Shown here in pieces: positions 17,914 through 26,092 of a stretch of DNA of 64,000 bases. Each line of letters opens with the position of its first letter. Position 1 is the first letter of the stretch. Under the pieces are notes generated by a model. The model was not told the origin of the DNA. It did not search any database and saw nothing but the letters and a program-made list of their open reading frames with translations. Both the position numbers and the translations under genes were made by a program. Source of the stretch: an uncultured Azospirillum sp. (GTDB lineage: Bacteria > Pseudomonadota > Alphaproteobacteria > Azospirillales > Azospirillaceae); the NCBI RefSeq assembly GCF_946480385.1, contig NZ_CAMLJP010000019.1:1-64000 (forward strand), given 5' to 3'.

Positions 17914-18306
17914 TTAGACCTCGTCCTTGAACCCTATGTGCATTCTCGACTCATCGTAAGCACGTTGCGCCTCTGCCAGCTTCGTTCCGTTGGCGAGTGA
18001 CCAGCTGTAAAGCGCGGCGAAGGGTTCGCGCAGCGAGGCGCCGAGGGCCGTGATCGTGTACTCGACGCCGACCGGCTGCGTCGGGAGTATTTTGCGGCTG
18101 ATGAGACCGTTCCGCTCCAACCGTTTCAGGGCATCCGAAAGCGCCTTGTGGGTGATGCCGTCGAGGCGACGTTTCAGGTCGTTGAACCGCGCCGGCTGCG
18201 TGCACAGGACGCTGAGGATCAGCACGGTCCACTTGTTGGCGATCTGTTCGAGGATCGGCCGCGTCACGGCCACGTCGAGCGGCAGTTCAAGCGCATCTGC
18301 AGGCAT
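17914..18306 (-). CDS. HxlR-family winged-helix transcriptional regulator
   Basis: A protein of 130 aa with the standard HxlR core: ILEQIANKWTVLILSVL, then RFNDLKRRLDGITHKALSDALKRLERNGLISR and YTITALGASL. HxlR/YtfH regulators respond to aldehydes, thiol-reactive compounds or redox state and often control a divergent oxidoreductase. Here the divergent partner is an SDR gene at 18403, and the 96-bp gap holds a perfect 9-bp inverted repeat. Only one cysteine, in VLCTQPARF, is present; it is a candidate sensing residue, but that is speculation. Confidence 0.9.
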   Translation of the reverse strand: MPADALELPLDVAVTRPILEQIANKWTVLILSVLCTQPARFNDLKRRLDGITHKALSDALKRLERNGLISRKILPTQPVGVEYTITALGASLREPFAALYSWSLANGTKLAEAQRAYDESRMHIGFKDEV

Positions 18307-18320
18307 GGGTATACGCCTCC

Positions 18321-18360
18321 ATATCTAGGCACTACCAGGTGCGTTCTTGTTCCTAGATAT
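18321..18360. promoter_or_regulatory. Inverted repeat operator between HxlR and SDR genes
   Basis: ATATCTAGG (18321-18329) and CCTAGATAT (18352-18360) are exact inverted 9-mers separated by 22 bases. They sit in the divergent promoter region 15 bp from the HxlR start. HxlR dimers commonly bind paired half-sites of this kind, so this is the likely operator for both genes. Confidence 0.6.
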
Positions 18361-18402
18361 AAGAATGATACCTTGATGTCATCACTTCCGATGTGAGGAC
18401 AT

Positions 18403-19128
18403 ATGGGCAGGCTTTCAGGAAAGATCGCGGTCGTCGTCGGCGGCCATGACGGCATCGGCGGCGCCATCGCGCAGCGCTTCGCAGATGAGGGCGCCACCGT
18501 CTATGCGACCAGCCGCCGTGCCGAAGAGGGCGACGTAGGCCACGGTGCCGGCACGCTGCGCGCGCGCCGCGTCGATGCTTCCGACGTGACGGCGCTCGCC
18601 GCCTTCTTTGAGGCGGTGCGCGGCGAGGCCGGACGGGTGGACGTGCTCGCCGTCAGCGCCGGCATCTCCGAGTTCGCGACCCTCGATACAATCGACGAGG
18701 AGCATTTCGACCGAACGTTCGGCCTCAATGTGCGCGCGCTTCTGTTCGCCGCCAAGGCCGCGATCGCGATCATGCCGGACGGCGGTTCCGTGGTGCTGGT
18801 GGGCTCGATCGCCGATGAGATCGGCACCAAGGGCTATGGCGTTTACGGGGCGACCAAGGCGGCGGTGCGCTCGTTCGCGCGCACCTGGGCCAACGAGCTT
18901 GCTCCCCGCAACATCCGCGTCAACGTCGTGGCACCGGGACCAACCGACACCGCCATGATGGCGGCGACCTCCGACGAGGTGCGCGAGATGCTGACGACGC
19001 TGATCCCGCTCGGCCGCATGGGCCGGGCCGACGAAGTGGCCTCCGCCGCGCTGTTCCTCGCCAGTGAGGAGGCGAGCTTCATCACCGGGGCGGAACTGCC
19101 GGTCGATGGCGGAATGGCGCAGGTCTGA
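18403..19128 (+). CDS. Short-chain dehydrogenase/reductase (SDR)
   Basis: A protein of 241 aa. The NAD(P) site is VVVGGHDGIGGAIAQRFADEG, the catalytic residues are S (VLVGSIAD) and YGATK, and the tail LPVDGGMAQV is typical of classical SDRs. It reduces or oxidises a carbonyl or alcohol. It is divergently paired with the HxlR regulator and is probably induced by the same reactive compound. The gene immediately downstream is the remnant of an MDR reductase, so this SDR may once have been part of a two-enzyme response. Confidence 0.9.
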   Translation: MGRLSGKIAVVVGGHDGIGGAIAQRFADEGATVYATSRRAEEGDVGHGAGTLRARRVDASDVTALAAFFEAVRGEAGRVDVLAVSAGISEFATLDTIDEEHFDRTFGLNVRALLFAAKAAIAIMPDGGSVVLVGSIADEIGTKGYGVYGATKAAVRSFARTWANELAPRNIRVNVVAPGPTDTAMMAATSDEVREMLTTLIPLGRMGRADEVASAALFLASEEASFITGAELPVDGGMAQV

Positions 19129-19155
19129 TCCCCGCCAAAACGAGAAAGACGCACC

Positions 19156-19452
19156 ATGACCCATTCCCTAGCGTGGATGGCTCGGCCCCTCGCAGCCGCC
19201 TTCCTCGCCCTCGCCCTCGCCCTCGCCCTCGCGCTGCGGTCGGTGACGGCGCAACCGGCGGTCCTTGGCGTCAACGCCGATCACCTCGACAGCTTTCCGG
19301 ATTTCGAGCGGCAGATGCGGGGCTGGCTCGACGCCGGCCAACTCCGTGCGCTCGGAACGATCGTGGACGGGTTGGATCAGGCAGCCACCGCCTTTGCCGG
19401 CTTGTTCGAAGGATACGACACCGGCAAGCTGGTGGTCAGATTGTCGGAGTAA
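19156..19452 (+). pseudogene. C-terminal remnant of MDR-type NADP-dependent oxidoreductase fused to a repeat-derived leader
   Basis: A 98-codon frame. Its last 50 residues (FPDFERQMRGWLDAGQLRAL...IVDGLDQAATAFAGLFEGYDTGKLVVRL) match the end of CurA/leukotriene-B4-dehydrogenase-like NADP-dependent reductases, which are about 340 aa. The whole N-terminal and cofactor part is absent. The first 33 residues look like a signal peptide built on an Ala-Leu run encoded by the CCTCGC repeat. I read it as an internal deletion that fused a start region to the C-terminus, so the enzyme is inactive. Confidence 0.6.
19203..19232. repeat. Hexanucleotide tandem repeat (CCTCGC)5
   Basis: Five perfect tandem copies of CCTCGC within the frame at 19156, encoding alternating Leu-Ala. 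The unit length is a multiple of three, so copy changes would lengthen the hydrophobic run without shifting frame. Confidence 0.85.
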
Positions 19453-19737
19453 GCTGGTGTGACCCGCTACTCAAATGGCCTTCCGACAAACCCGGAGCGA
19501 TTCACCTCGACAGCTCAAGCGAAATCCTGCCCGCACTGGCGACACTCCTGAGGGGTCCCGGTGCGCCCAATCGGAGCGCATTCAGGCGCTTAGACAAGAT
19601 ACAAAGTCACGACCGCAAGCGCCGAGAAACAATTTTCCTGTCATGCGTGTACAATAACATGCCAGAAAATCATGTTGTCGTTTTGTGTATTCTAGGATTC
19701 CACTAAACCAATTTATGATTCCTTCCGGAGAAACGGG

Positions 19738-20511
19738 TCAGACCCCGCCCATCACCAGCCCGCCATCCACCGTCAGCGTCTGCCCGGTCATGAACCGGCT
19801 CCAGTCGGAGGCGAGGAACAGCACCGGCCCGGCGACATCCTCCGGTGTCGCGATGCGGCCGAGCGGCGTCAGGGCGGTGATGCGGTCCTTCACCGGTTCC
19901 GGGGTCGACCGGCTGGCGTCGGTGGGATAGACCAGCCCCGGCGCCACGCAGTTGACGCGGATGCCGAACGGCCCCAACTCCGCCGCCAGGGTGCGGCTGA
20001 AGCCGACCAGCGCCGCCTTGGCGGTGGTGTAGTCGTGGTAGGGGACGGTCGGCCGCGCCACGAGATCGGTCGCCATGTTGACGATGCTGCCGCCGCCCCG
20101 TCGGCGCAGGGCCGGCAGCACCGCCCGGCAGACGGCATGGGTGCTTTTCAGCGCCCCGTCGATCTGGGTCTGGTAATCGTCCCACCCGGTTTCCCAGAAC
20201 AGCCGCCGTCGGTCGGGGTCGAAGACATAAGGCGCGAAGGCGTTGTTGACGACCACATCCAGCCCGCCGAACTCCGCCACCGCCGTCTCCACCATCCCGG
20301 CCACCGCCGCCGCGTCGGTCACGTCGGCGCGCAGCGGCAACCCGTCGCCCCCCAGCGCCCGGCACTCCGCCGCCACCGCTTCCGCCGCCTGCTGGTTGCG
20401 CAGGTAGTTGACCACCACCATGGCCCCTTCCGCGGCGAAGGCGCGGGCGATGGCGGTGCCGATGCCGCGGCCGGCGCCGGTGACGAGGATGGCCTTGCCC
20501 TGGAAATCCAT
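19738..20511 (-). CDS. Short-chain dehydrogenase/reductase in TPP-riboswitch operon
   Basis: A protein of 257 aa with the classical SDR pattern: GAGRGIGTAIARAFAAEGA cofactor loop, VNNAFAPY (family NNAG), catalytic Ser region IVNMATDL, YTTAK catalytic Tyr-Lys, and the tail LTVDGGLVMGGV. The serine usually found before the YxxxK motif is not obvious, so orientation of catalysis is uncertain. It follows the ThiY-like binding protein gene by 10 bp and is last in the operon led by the TPP riboswitch. In that setting its likely job is reducing the aldehyde made by the LuxC-like enzyme to an alcohol. Confidence 0.87.
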   Translation of the reverse strand: MDFQGKAILVTGAGRGIGTAIARAFAAEGAMVVVNYLRNQQAAEAVAAECRALGGDGLPLRADVTDAAAVAGMVETAVAEFGGLDVVVNNAFAPYVFDPDRRRLFWETGWDDYQTQIDGALKSTHAVCRAVLPALRRRGGGSIVNMATDLVARPTVPYHDYTTAKAALVGFSRTLAAELGPFGIRVNCVAPGLVYPTDASRSTPEPVKDRITALTPLGRIATPEDVAGPVLFLASDWSRFMTGQTLTVDGGLVMGGV

Positions 20512-20521
20512 GACGGTCCCG

Positions 20522-21544
20522 TTACTGCTTGGGTGGGATCAGGTCGGTGCGCACCACCGTACCCATGTCGAGCGGATGGGCGATCAGGCCAAGCTGGTGG
20601 AAGGTGTCGGCGCCCTTCTGCATCACGCCGGGATCGAAGGCGCCCAACCCCTCGCGCTCCGTCGTCTCCGACACGGTGGAGGCGTTGCGCAGCTTGATGA
20701 TGCCCAGGTTGACCGCCTCGTCCGACCCGTTGATGGCGCGGGTGACGGCGATGCGGGCGGCCTCCTCCGGGTTGGCGATCATCCAGGCGGCGCTGTCGCG
20801 GTAGGCGGCGAGGAAGCGGGCGAGCAGCGGCTTCTTGCTGCGGTAGGTCTCCTCCGTCACCACGAAGATGTCGCTCGGCAGGTTCAGGCTGTCGCGCACC
20901 TCGATCACGTTCACCTCGGGCAGCCCCTTCAGCCGCGCGACGTAGAGGCCGGTGTCGGTCGCCGCCGTGGCGTCCACCTGCCCCTGGATCACCGGGGCGA
21001 AGTTCAGCAGCCCGGTCACCTCGATGGTCACGTCCTTCTCGCTCAGGCCAACCTGATGCAGAAGCACGGCCAGATTCTGCCGGGTGCCGCTCGACAGGCT
21101 GTAGACGCCGACGCGCTTGCCCTTCAGGTCCGCGGGCCTGGTGATGCCGTTGGCCTTGGGCGACACCACGTTGAAGACGTTCTGCGGGTAGATGTCGTAG
21201 ATGGCGACCAGCTTCTCGCCCTTGTCCAGCGCCAGATAGAGGGCGGCGGGATCGGTGAAGGCGATGTCGGCCTTGCCGGTCAGCATGGTCTGGATCGCCG
21301 ACCCGCCGCCGGTGCCGGGCACATAGTCCAGCGCGATGCCCTTGGCCTTGAAGAAGCCCTTGTCGGGTTCGGCCAGCAGGTTGGTGATCTCGCTGATCGG
21401 CTGGCTCCAGCCCGCCACCGTCACCTTGTCCAGTGCCCCGGCGGTCGTTTGGGCGAGCGCGCCGGACATGCCGCCCAGCAGCAACGCCCCGACGAGGGCG
21501 GACACCCCCGCCGCACGAGAAAACAATTCCATTCCCCGCCCCAT
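20522..21544 (-). CDS. ThiY/SsuA-type periplasmic substrate-binding protein
   Basis: A protein of 340 aa from ATG 21544 with AAGGA nine bases upstream. Residues 1-31 form a signal peptide (SALVGALLLGGMSGALAQ). The mature domain has the NMT1/THI5-like pattern (KVTVAGWSQPISEITNLLAEPDKGFFKAKGIALDYV, then LTGKADIAFTDPAALYLALDKG). This family binds thiamine pyrimidine precursors, sulfonates, nitrate or taurine. The TPP riboswitch upstream and the permease and ATPase genes directly before it favour a thiamine-precursor ligand. I give no gene symbol because ligand specificity is inferred from regulation. Confidence 0.88.
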   Translation of the reverse strand: MGRGMELFSRAAGVSALVGALLLGGMSGALAQTTAGALDKVTVAGWSQPISEITNLLAEPDKGFFKAKGIALDYVPGTGGGSAIQTMLTGKADIAFTDPAALYLALDKGEKLVAIYDIYPQNVFNVVSPKANGITRPADLKGKRVGVYSLSSGTRQNLAVLLHQVGLSEKDVTIEVTGLLNFAPVIQGQVDATAATDTGLYVARLKGLPEVNVIEVRDSLNLPSDIFVVTEETYRSKKPLLARFLAAYRDSAAWMIANPEEAARIAVTRAINGSDEAVNLGIIKLRNASTVSETTEREGLGAFDPGVMQKGADTFHQLGLIAHPLDMGTVVRTDLIPPKQ

Positions 21545-21550
21545 TCCCGG

Positions 21551-22300
21551 TTATCCTTTCGCCTGTCGAGACAACAGCCACCGCTCGATCAGCAGAGTGG
21601 CTTGATACACCAGCATGCCCAGCGCGGTGATGATCGCGAACAGGGCGAACATCAGCGGGGTGTCCATCATCCCCTGCGCGGCGATGATCGAGGCGCCCAG
21701 CCCCTGACGCCCGCCGATGAATTCCCCCACCACGGCGCCGACCAGCGCCAGCACCACCGCCACCCGCAGGCCGGCCAGGATCACCGGCAGGCCCGAGGGA
21801 ATCTTCAGCCGCGTCAGGGTGCGCCAGCGTCCGGCGCGCAGCATGCGGAACAGCTCGCGCTTGGCGGGATCGACGCGATCCAACCCCGTAAGCGTGTTCT
21901 CCAGCAGGGGGAAGAAGCAGATCAGCGCCGTAATCGCGACGGTGGAGGTCATGCCGAAGCCGAACCACAGGATGAACAGCGGCGCCAGCGCCAGTTTCGG
22001 CACCACTTGGCTGGCGATGACGTAGGGGTAGAGCAGCCGGCGCAGGCCCGCGACCTCCGCCAGCGCCACCCCGGCGACGAAGCCGACGAGGCAGCCGATG
22101 CCGAGCCCCAGCGCCATCTCCGCCGCCGTCATCGCCAGATGCGGCAGCAGCCGTCCGCTCGCCAGACCGCTCCACAGCGCCGCCCCCACCGCCGAGGGCG
22201 GCGGCAGAACCAGCGCCGGGATGCCCGACCAGCGGCAATAGCCCTCCCACCCCGCCAGCAGAAGCAGCGGCAGCAGGATCGCGGCGATGCGGGTCTTCAT
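21551..22300 (-). CDS. ABC transporter permease, ThiX/SsuC type
   Basis: A protein of 249 aa from ATG 22300, whose ATGA overlaps the ATPase stop. It has about six hydrophobic segments. The cytoplasmic EAA loop appears as ELFRMLRAGRWRTLTRLKIPSGLPVILAGLR, the binding-protein-dependent permease signature. It forms the membrane channel for the ThiY-like binding protein encoded 6 bp downstream. The overlap with the ATPase gene ensures coupled translation. Confidence 0.9.
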   Translation of the reverse strand: MKTRIAAILLPLLLLAGWEGYCRWSGIPALVLPPPSAVGAALWSGLASGRLLPHLAMTAAEMALGLGIGCLVGFVAGVALAEVAGLRRLLYPYVIASQVVPKLALAPLFILWFGFGMTSTVAITALICFFPLLENTLTGLDRVDPAKRELFRMLRAGRWRTLTRLKIPSGLPVILAGLRVAVVLALVGAVVGEFIGGRQGLGASIIAAQGMMDTPLMFALFAIITALGMLVYQATLLIERWLLSRQAKG

Positions 22301-23091
22301 TCCGCCGCCTCCGCCCGCCGGAGCCCGGCCGCGCCATCCATGACATGGCGCAGCTCGCGGCACAGCGCGTTGAAGCGCGGGTCATAGCGCAGGTCGCGCG
22401 GGCGCGGGCGCGGCAGGTCGATGGAAAGGCTGTGGTGCAACCGCCCGTCCGCCATCACCGCCACGCGGTCGCCGAGATAGACCGCCTCGGCGATGTCGTG
22501 GGTGACGAACAGCGCGGTGGTGCCGCGCTGCGCGCACAGCCGCAGCAGATCCTCCTGCAACTCCTCGCGCGTGAGGGCGTCCAGCGCGGCGAAGGGCTCG
22601 TCGAGCAGAAGCAGGGCCGGATCGGCGATCAGCGCGCGGGCCAGCGCAACCCGGCTCTGCTGTCCGCCCGACAGCGCCCGCGGTCCCCGACCCGACAGCC
22701 CGGCCAGCCCGACCCGTTCCAGCAGATCCAGCGCATGGGCGCGGTCGTCGGCGGTGGCGCGGCGGTGCAGCGTCACCGGCAGCAGCACATTGTCGAGTAC
22801 CGTCAGCCATTCCAGCAGCGTCGGCGCCTGGAAGACGAAGCCCACCGCATCGCCCGGCCCGCGCACCGCCGCCCCGTCCAGCCGCACCCGCCCGGCGGCG
22901 GGGGCGAGCAGCCCGGCGGCCAGCTTCAGCAGCGTGGTCTTGCCGCAGCCGCTGCGCCCCAGCAGGCAGTGGATCGCACCGCGGCCGACCGTCCAGTCGA
23001 CGCCGTCGACGATGGCCGCGCCGCCGTAATCGAAGCGCACGCCCTCGAAACTCAGGAAGGAAGCCGGGAGGGACGGCGGATCAATCGGCAT
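22297..23091 (-). CDS. ABC transporter ATP-binding protein, ThiZ/SsuB type
   Basis: A protein of 264 aa. It shows Walker A GRSGCGKTTLL, Q-loop FVFQAPTLLEWLTVLDNV, signature ALSGGQQSRVALARALI, Walker B LLLLDEPFAALD and H-loop VTHDIAEA, so it should be an active importer ATPase. The start overlaps the end of the luxC-like gene by 11 bp and the stop overlaps the permease start. With the two following genes it makes a complete importer under TPP-riboswitch control. Confidence 0.92.
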   Translation of the reverse strand: MPIDPPSLPASFLSFEGVRFDYGGAAIVDGVDWTVGRGAIHCLLGRSGCGKTTLLKLAAGLLAPAAGRVRLDGAAVRGPGDAVGFVFQAPTLLEWLTVLDNVLLPVTLHRRATADDRAHALDLLERVGLAGLSGRGPRALSGGQQSRVALARALIADPALLLLDEPFAALDALTREELQEDLLRLCAQRGTTALFVTHDIAEAVYLGDRVAVMADGRLHHSLSIDLPRPRPRDLRYDPRFNALCRELRHVMDGAAGLRRAEAAE

Positions 23092-24562
23092 AGCGTGCCA
23101 GCCCCTCCGCCAGCGCTTCCGCCGAGCGTTCGATCTCCGTCACCGTCACCAGATCCAGCAGGTTGAACCGGCCGTCATGATGCCAGCCCGCCTCCGGCGC
23201 GGTCATGCCGCCCAAGGCGCAGAGCCGCGTCACTCCCGCCGCCCCCAGCGGTCCGGCCAGCCTGAACAGCTCCTCCGGCGCCGCCGCGATGCCGGCGGTC
23301 TGCAGCACGGCGCGGTGCGGGGCGACGCGGCCCGCCACCTCCGCCAGATCGTCCACCGCCACCACGGAAATCGTCCGGTTCAGCGCGGTCGGCGCCAGCC
23401 CGTCCGGCGCGTCGGTGCAGGACACGCACCAGCCGCCCGCCGGATCGGACAGCAGCAGATGGCCGGACCCGTCCAGGCCGCGCATCGCCTGCCCGTCGCG
23501 CCAGCCGGCGACCTCCCCGGCCTCCGCCATCGACAGGGCGCGGCGCGGGTGCTTGCGGGCCTGTACCGCGAGTTCCTGGGCAAGCAGGGCGGCGAAGTCC
23601 TGCGGCGACAGCCGGCCGCCGCGCTCGACGAACAGGGTCTGCGGCGAATAGCAGCCCTGCTGGTCATAGCGGGCGATGTCGTGGGCGGCCAGCCGCGCCG
23701 TCTCCCCCGCCCGCCGCGGGTCCAGGGCGGCGCGCGACACCAGCGCGAAGCTGATCTTGTGGCCGTAGAGCAGGAAGCGGGTGGCCACCGGCACCCGGTC
23801 GCGGATCGCCGCCAGCGCCGCGTTGCCGCCATAGGCGACCACCGTGTCGGCCTGGGCCAGCCATGCCCGCTCCGCCGCCGCATCGCCGCCCTTCCACCAC
23901 ACCACGGCCAGACAGTCGCCCAGTTTGGGGTCGATCTCCGCCAGCAGCTGCGCGAACCAGCCGGCGAACAGCGGCTCGGCGCTGGGCAGCTTGCCCACCG
24001 TACCGGACTTGACCAGCAGGCCCGAGATCAGGCTCCACAAGGGCAGCCCCGGCACGTTGCCAGCCCAGACATGCAACAGCAGGTCGGGGCCGAAGGCGCG
24101 GGTGAAGCCACCCTTGGCCGCCGGCTGGAACTCGTCCAGCACCAGCGGGTTGGCGAAATCCTCCGCCAGGAAGCGGCGCAGCTCATGGGCGCGGAAGGTC
24201 TTCAGATAGCCGGTGAGCCCCAGCCTGACCATCTCGGCGTCATAGCCGGTGATGACCGGCAGCAGCCGTTCGGCCCGGCGGCGCCACGGATCCCCGCGGT
24301 CGAGCAGCCGCTGGATCGCCGCGTCGATCACCGCGACGATGTGCGCCGTCGGCAGCGTCTTCAGATAGCCGCGCGCCGCCGCCCGAACCGTCGCGGCGAC
24401 CCGCTCCACCTGCCCGGCGTCCAGCACCGGCACCGCGACACGCAGCGCCGTAGCGCCCGACCCGAAGGTCAGCACGCGCCGCTCCACCGCGTCCGGCGGC
24501 AGGCCGGGCAGATGTCCGGCGAGCTCCGGTTCGGCGCCGAGGTCCAAGGCTGCGTTCCCCAT
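23081..24562 (-). CDS. LuxC-like acyl-CoA/acyl-protein thioester reductase
   Basis: A protein of 493 aa from ATG 24562, in a TGATG overlap with the luxE-like stop. It aligns in style with LuxC fatty acid reductase (PF05893): LLLHVWAGNVPGLPLWSLISGLL, VKSGTVGKLPSAEPLF, WKGGDAAAERAWLAQADTVVAYGG and the catalytic Cys near residue 304 in DQQGCYSPQTLFVE. LuxC reduces an acyl thioester to an aldehyde with NADPH. No luciferase genes are nearby, so the role is not bioluminescence. With LuxE and the terminal SDR it could reduce a free carboxylic acid to an alcohol. The riboswitch suggests the acid is thiamine-related. Confidence 0.88.
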   Translation of the reverse strand: MGNAALDLGAEPELAGHLPGLPPDAVERRVLTFGSGATALRVAVPVLDAGQVERVAATVRAAARGYLKTLPTAHIVAVIDAAIQRLLDRGDPWRRRAERLLPVITGYDAEMVRLGLTGYLKTFRAHELRRFLAEDFANPLVLDEFQPAAKGGFTRAFGPDLLLHVWAGNVPGLPLWSLISGLLVKSGTVGKLPSAEPLFAGWFAQLLAEIDPKLGDCLAVVWWKGGDAAAERAWLAQADTVVAYGGNAALAAIRDRVPVATRFLLYGHKISFALVSRAALDPRRAGETARLAAHDIARYDQQGCYSPQTLFVERGGRLSPQDFAALLAQELAVQARKHPRRALSMAEAGEVAGWRDGQAMRGLDGSGHLLLSDPAGGWCVSCTDAPDGLAPTALNRTISVVAVDDLAEVAGRVAPHRAVLQTAGIAAAPEELFRLAGPLGAAGVTRLCALGGMTAPEAGWHHDGRFNLLDLVTVTEIERSAEALAEGLARYAD

Positions 24563-25674
24563 CAACCGCGCGCGGCGGTGAGGAAATCCTCCACCGCCAG
24601 CGAGCAGCCCTTGGCTTGCGCGCCGGCGACGCGGCCCAGCAGACGGAAGCCGCCGTTCTCCAGGATGCCGGCATCCTCCGTCAGGATGGCGGCGACGGAG
24701 TTGACGTGGGCCAGGTCATGGTGAACCAGCACGCCCATGCTGCCGGGCGGCACGTCCCGGCCGGACAAGGGATCGACGACGCGGCTGCGGATCCAGTGCG
24801 GGCCGGATTTCAGCGACGGGCAGACCGCGTTGCCGTCGTCGTAGAACTGGGTGCTCAGCTCCGTCATGCCGTACATGTTGATGCAGCGCCCGCGCGGCAC
24901 GCCGAAGAAGGCCGTCAGTTGACGATAGAATTCATCCGGCTCCAGCTCGCGCGACTGACCCTTGAAGCCGCCGGTGTCGAGGATGCGGCTTCCCTCCGGC
25001 AGGGCGAAGCGGCGACCGTCACGCGCCATGGCGTCCATCAGATGCACGAAGCCATAGCTGGCGCCAAGCAGGGCGAAGGGCTGCCCCGACCGTTCGGCAG
25101 CACCCAGCCGGTCATAGAACCCGGCGACGTCGATGCCAGCCTCGCCGATCCAGTGGCGGCTGTCCGGTGTGCCGCACTCCGCCCGCGCCAGCTCCAGGTA
25201 ATGGGCGAGCGAGGAGTTCGGCATCGCCGTCTCGGTCGGGAACAGGATGCCCATCGCCATCCGCTCCCCCACTGCCCCGGCGTCTTGCATGAAGCGGCGG
25301 CGGAAGTTGAGCAGCATGGAGCGGTCGTAGACCGTCAGGGTCGTGTGGTGGATCTGGCCGCGGATGCCGCCCTTGGTCGTGCCGCTGGTCATGAAGATGC
25401 GGGCGGACTCCTCCTCCGGGCGGCAGCTGAGCGTCAAATCCTTGAAGGCGTTGATCGGCACCGCCGGGATGTCGCGCCAGCTCTTGACCCCGCGCGGCGT
25501 CCGGCCGCGCTGCATGGCGAAGCGGCGATAGGGCTGGTTGTGCTCGAACTGGTGGGCGAAGACCGCCAGCGCCAGGGCATTGAAGGCCTCGTCGGCCGCC
25601 GCCCCGGTTCCGATGTCGGCCTCCATGAAGGCCAGGACCTTGTCGTAGATCGCGCTCACCGCCACCCTCTCCAT
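24562..25674 (-). CDS. LuxE-like acyl-protein synthetase / acid-activating enzyme
   Basis: A protein of 370 aa from ATG 25674 after GGAGAG; in-frame codons upstream lie in the riboswitch leader. The AMP-forming signature FMTSGTTKGG is at residues 95-103, with NMYGMTELSTQFYDDG further on. The acyl-accepting cysteine of LuxE is conserved near the C-terminus (Cys357 in KGCSLAVEDF). LuxE forms acyl-AMP from a carboxylic acid and passes it through this Cys to the LuxC reductase. It is the first gene behind the TPP riboswitch. The native substrate of this copy is unlikely to be myristate; a carboxylated thiamine, pyrimidine or thiazole compound is my inference. Confidence 0.87.
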   Translation of the reverse strand: MERVAVSAIYDKVLAFMEADIGTGAAADEAFNALALAVFAHQFEHNQPYRRFAMQRGRTPRGVKSWRDIPAVPINAFKDLTLSCRPEEESARIFMTSGTTKGGIRGQIHHTTLTVYDRSMLLNFRRRFMQDAGAVGERMAMGILFPTETAMPNSSLAHYLELARAECGTPDSRHWIGEAGIDVAGFYDRLGAAERSGQPFALLGASYGFVHLMDAMARDGRRFALPEGSRILDTGGFKGQSRELEPDEFYRQLTAFFGVPRGRCINMYGMTELSTQFYDDGNAVCPSLKSGPHWIRSRVVDPLSGRDVPPGSMGVLVHHDLAHVNSVAAILTEDAGILENGGFRLLGRVAGAQAKGCSLAVEDFLTAARG

Positions 25675-25778
25675 CCCGTTTCTCTCCAAGCGGCACCGAC
25701 CGATGGAGCAACAAACGAATCCGGAATGAGCCTGTGGGGTATGGATCTGCGCGTCGGCCGCAAAGGCCTTCTCGTCCC

Positions 25779-25896
25779 GCATCCCTACGCCGGCATGACC
25801 CGGATCAGGTTCGAAGGGTTGCCGCGTCGCCCGGACGCAAGCGACCGGGCCGGCGGGTGTCTCAGCCTCCTGAACGAGGCTCCCCTGGGAACGGAA
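25779..25896 (-). promoter_or_regulatory. TPP riboswitch (THI element)
   Basis: Read on the minus strand, this leader contains all the conserved THI-box blocks in order: GGGGAGCC, GGCTGAGACACCC, then GAACCTGATCCGGGTCATGC followed by CGGCGTAGGGA. A variable P3-type stem made of CCCGGTCGC and GCGACG-type arms lies between. The element ends about 105 bases before the luxE-like start. It should reduce expression of the whole six-gene operon (luxE-like, luxC-like, ABC importer, SDR) when TPP is plentiful. No long terminator with a T-run is obvious after it, so translational control is more likely. Confidence 0.93.
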
Positions 25897-26040
25897 CGGA
25901 GCCTAGAAGACCATCGCGCCGTCTGTCAACGGCGGGGATGCCGGCCGCTCCAGCCGGTTGCCGGCTCTCTGGCGGGGCATTGCCCGTGCAGGGGCACGAC
26001 CGATCGCCATCCTCCCCGGTCGGCTCGACGTTGATGCGGC

Positions 26041-26092
26041 GGCCACAGGATACAGCCCGGTGCTATGGCATCCCGGGCTGTATCCTGTGGCC
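26041..26092. terminator. Perfect 20-bp hairpin at the end of the ABC exporter gene
   Basis: Arms 26041-26060 and 26073-26092 are exact complements with a 12-base loop. The hairpin spans the exporter stop codon, so the last nine or so codons form one arm. It lies about 145 bp upstream of the TPP riboswitch and probably insulates the two leftward units. No T-run follows, so the termination role is inferred. Confidence 0.6.

Noticed and set aside
17690..17930. Two overlapping short open frames
   Set aside because: Basic, low-complexity translations, no ribosome site of note and no family resemblance.
19453..19737. Region after the MDR remnant as a possible further gene fragment
   Set aside because: I could not match any frame in these 285 bp to a protein family.
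23081..25674. LuxC/LuxE as part of a bioluminescence system
   Set aside because: No luxAB or luxD is nearby and the operon is led by a TPP riboswitch with a thiamine-type importer.
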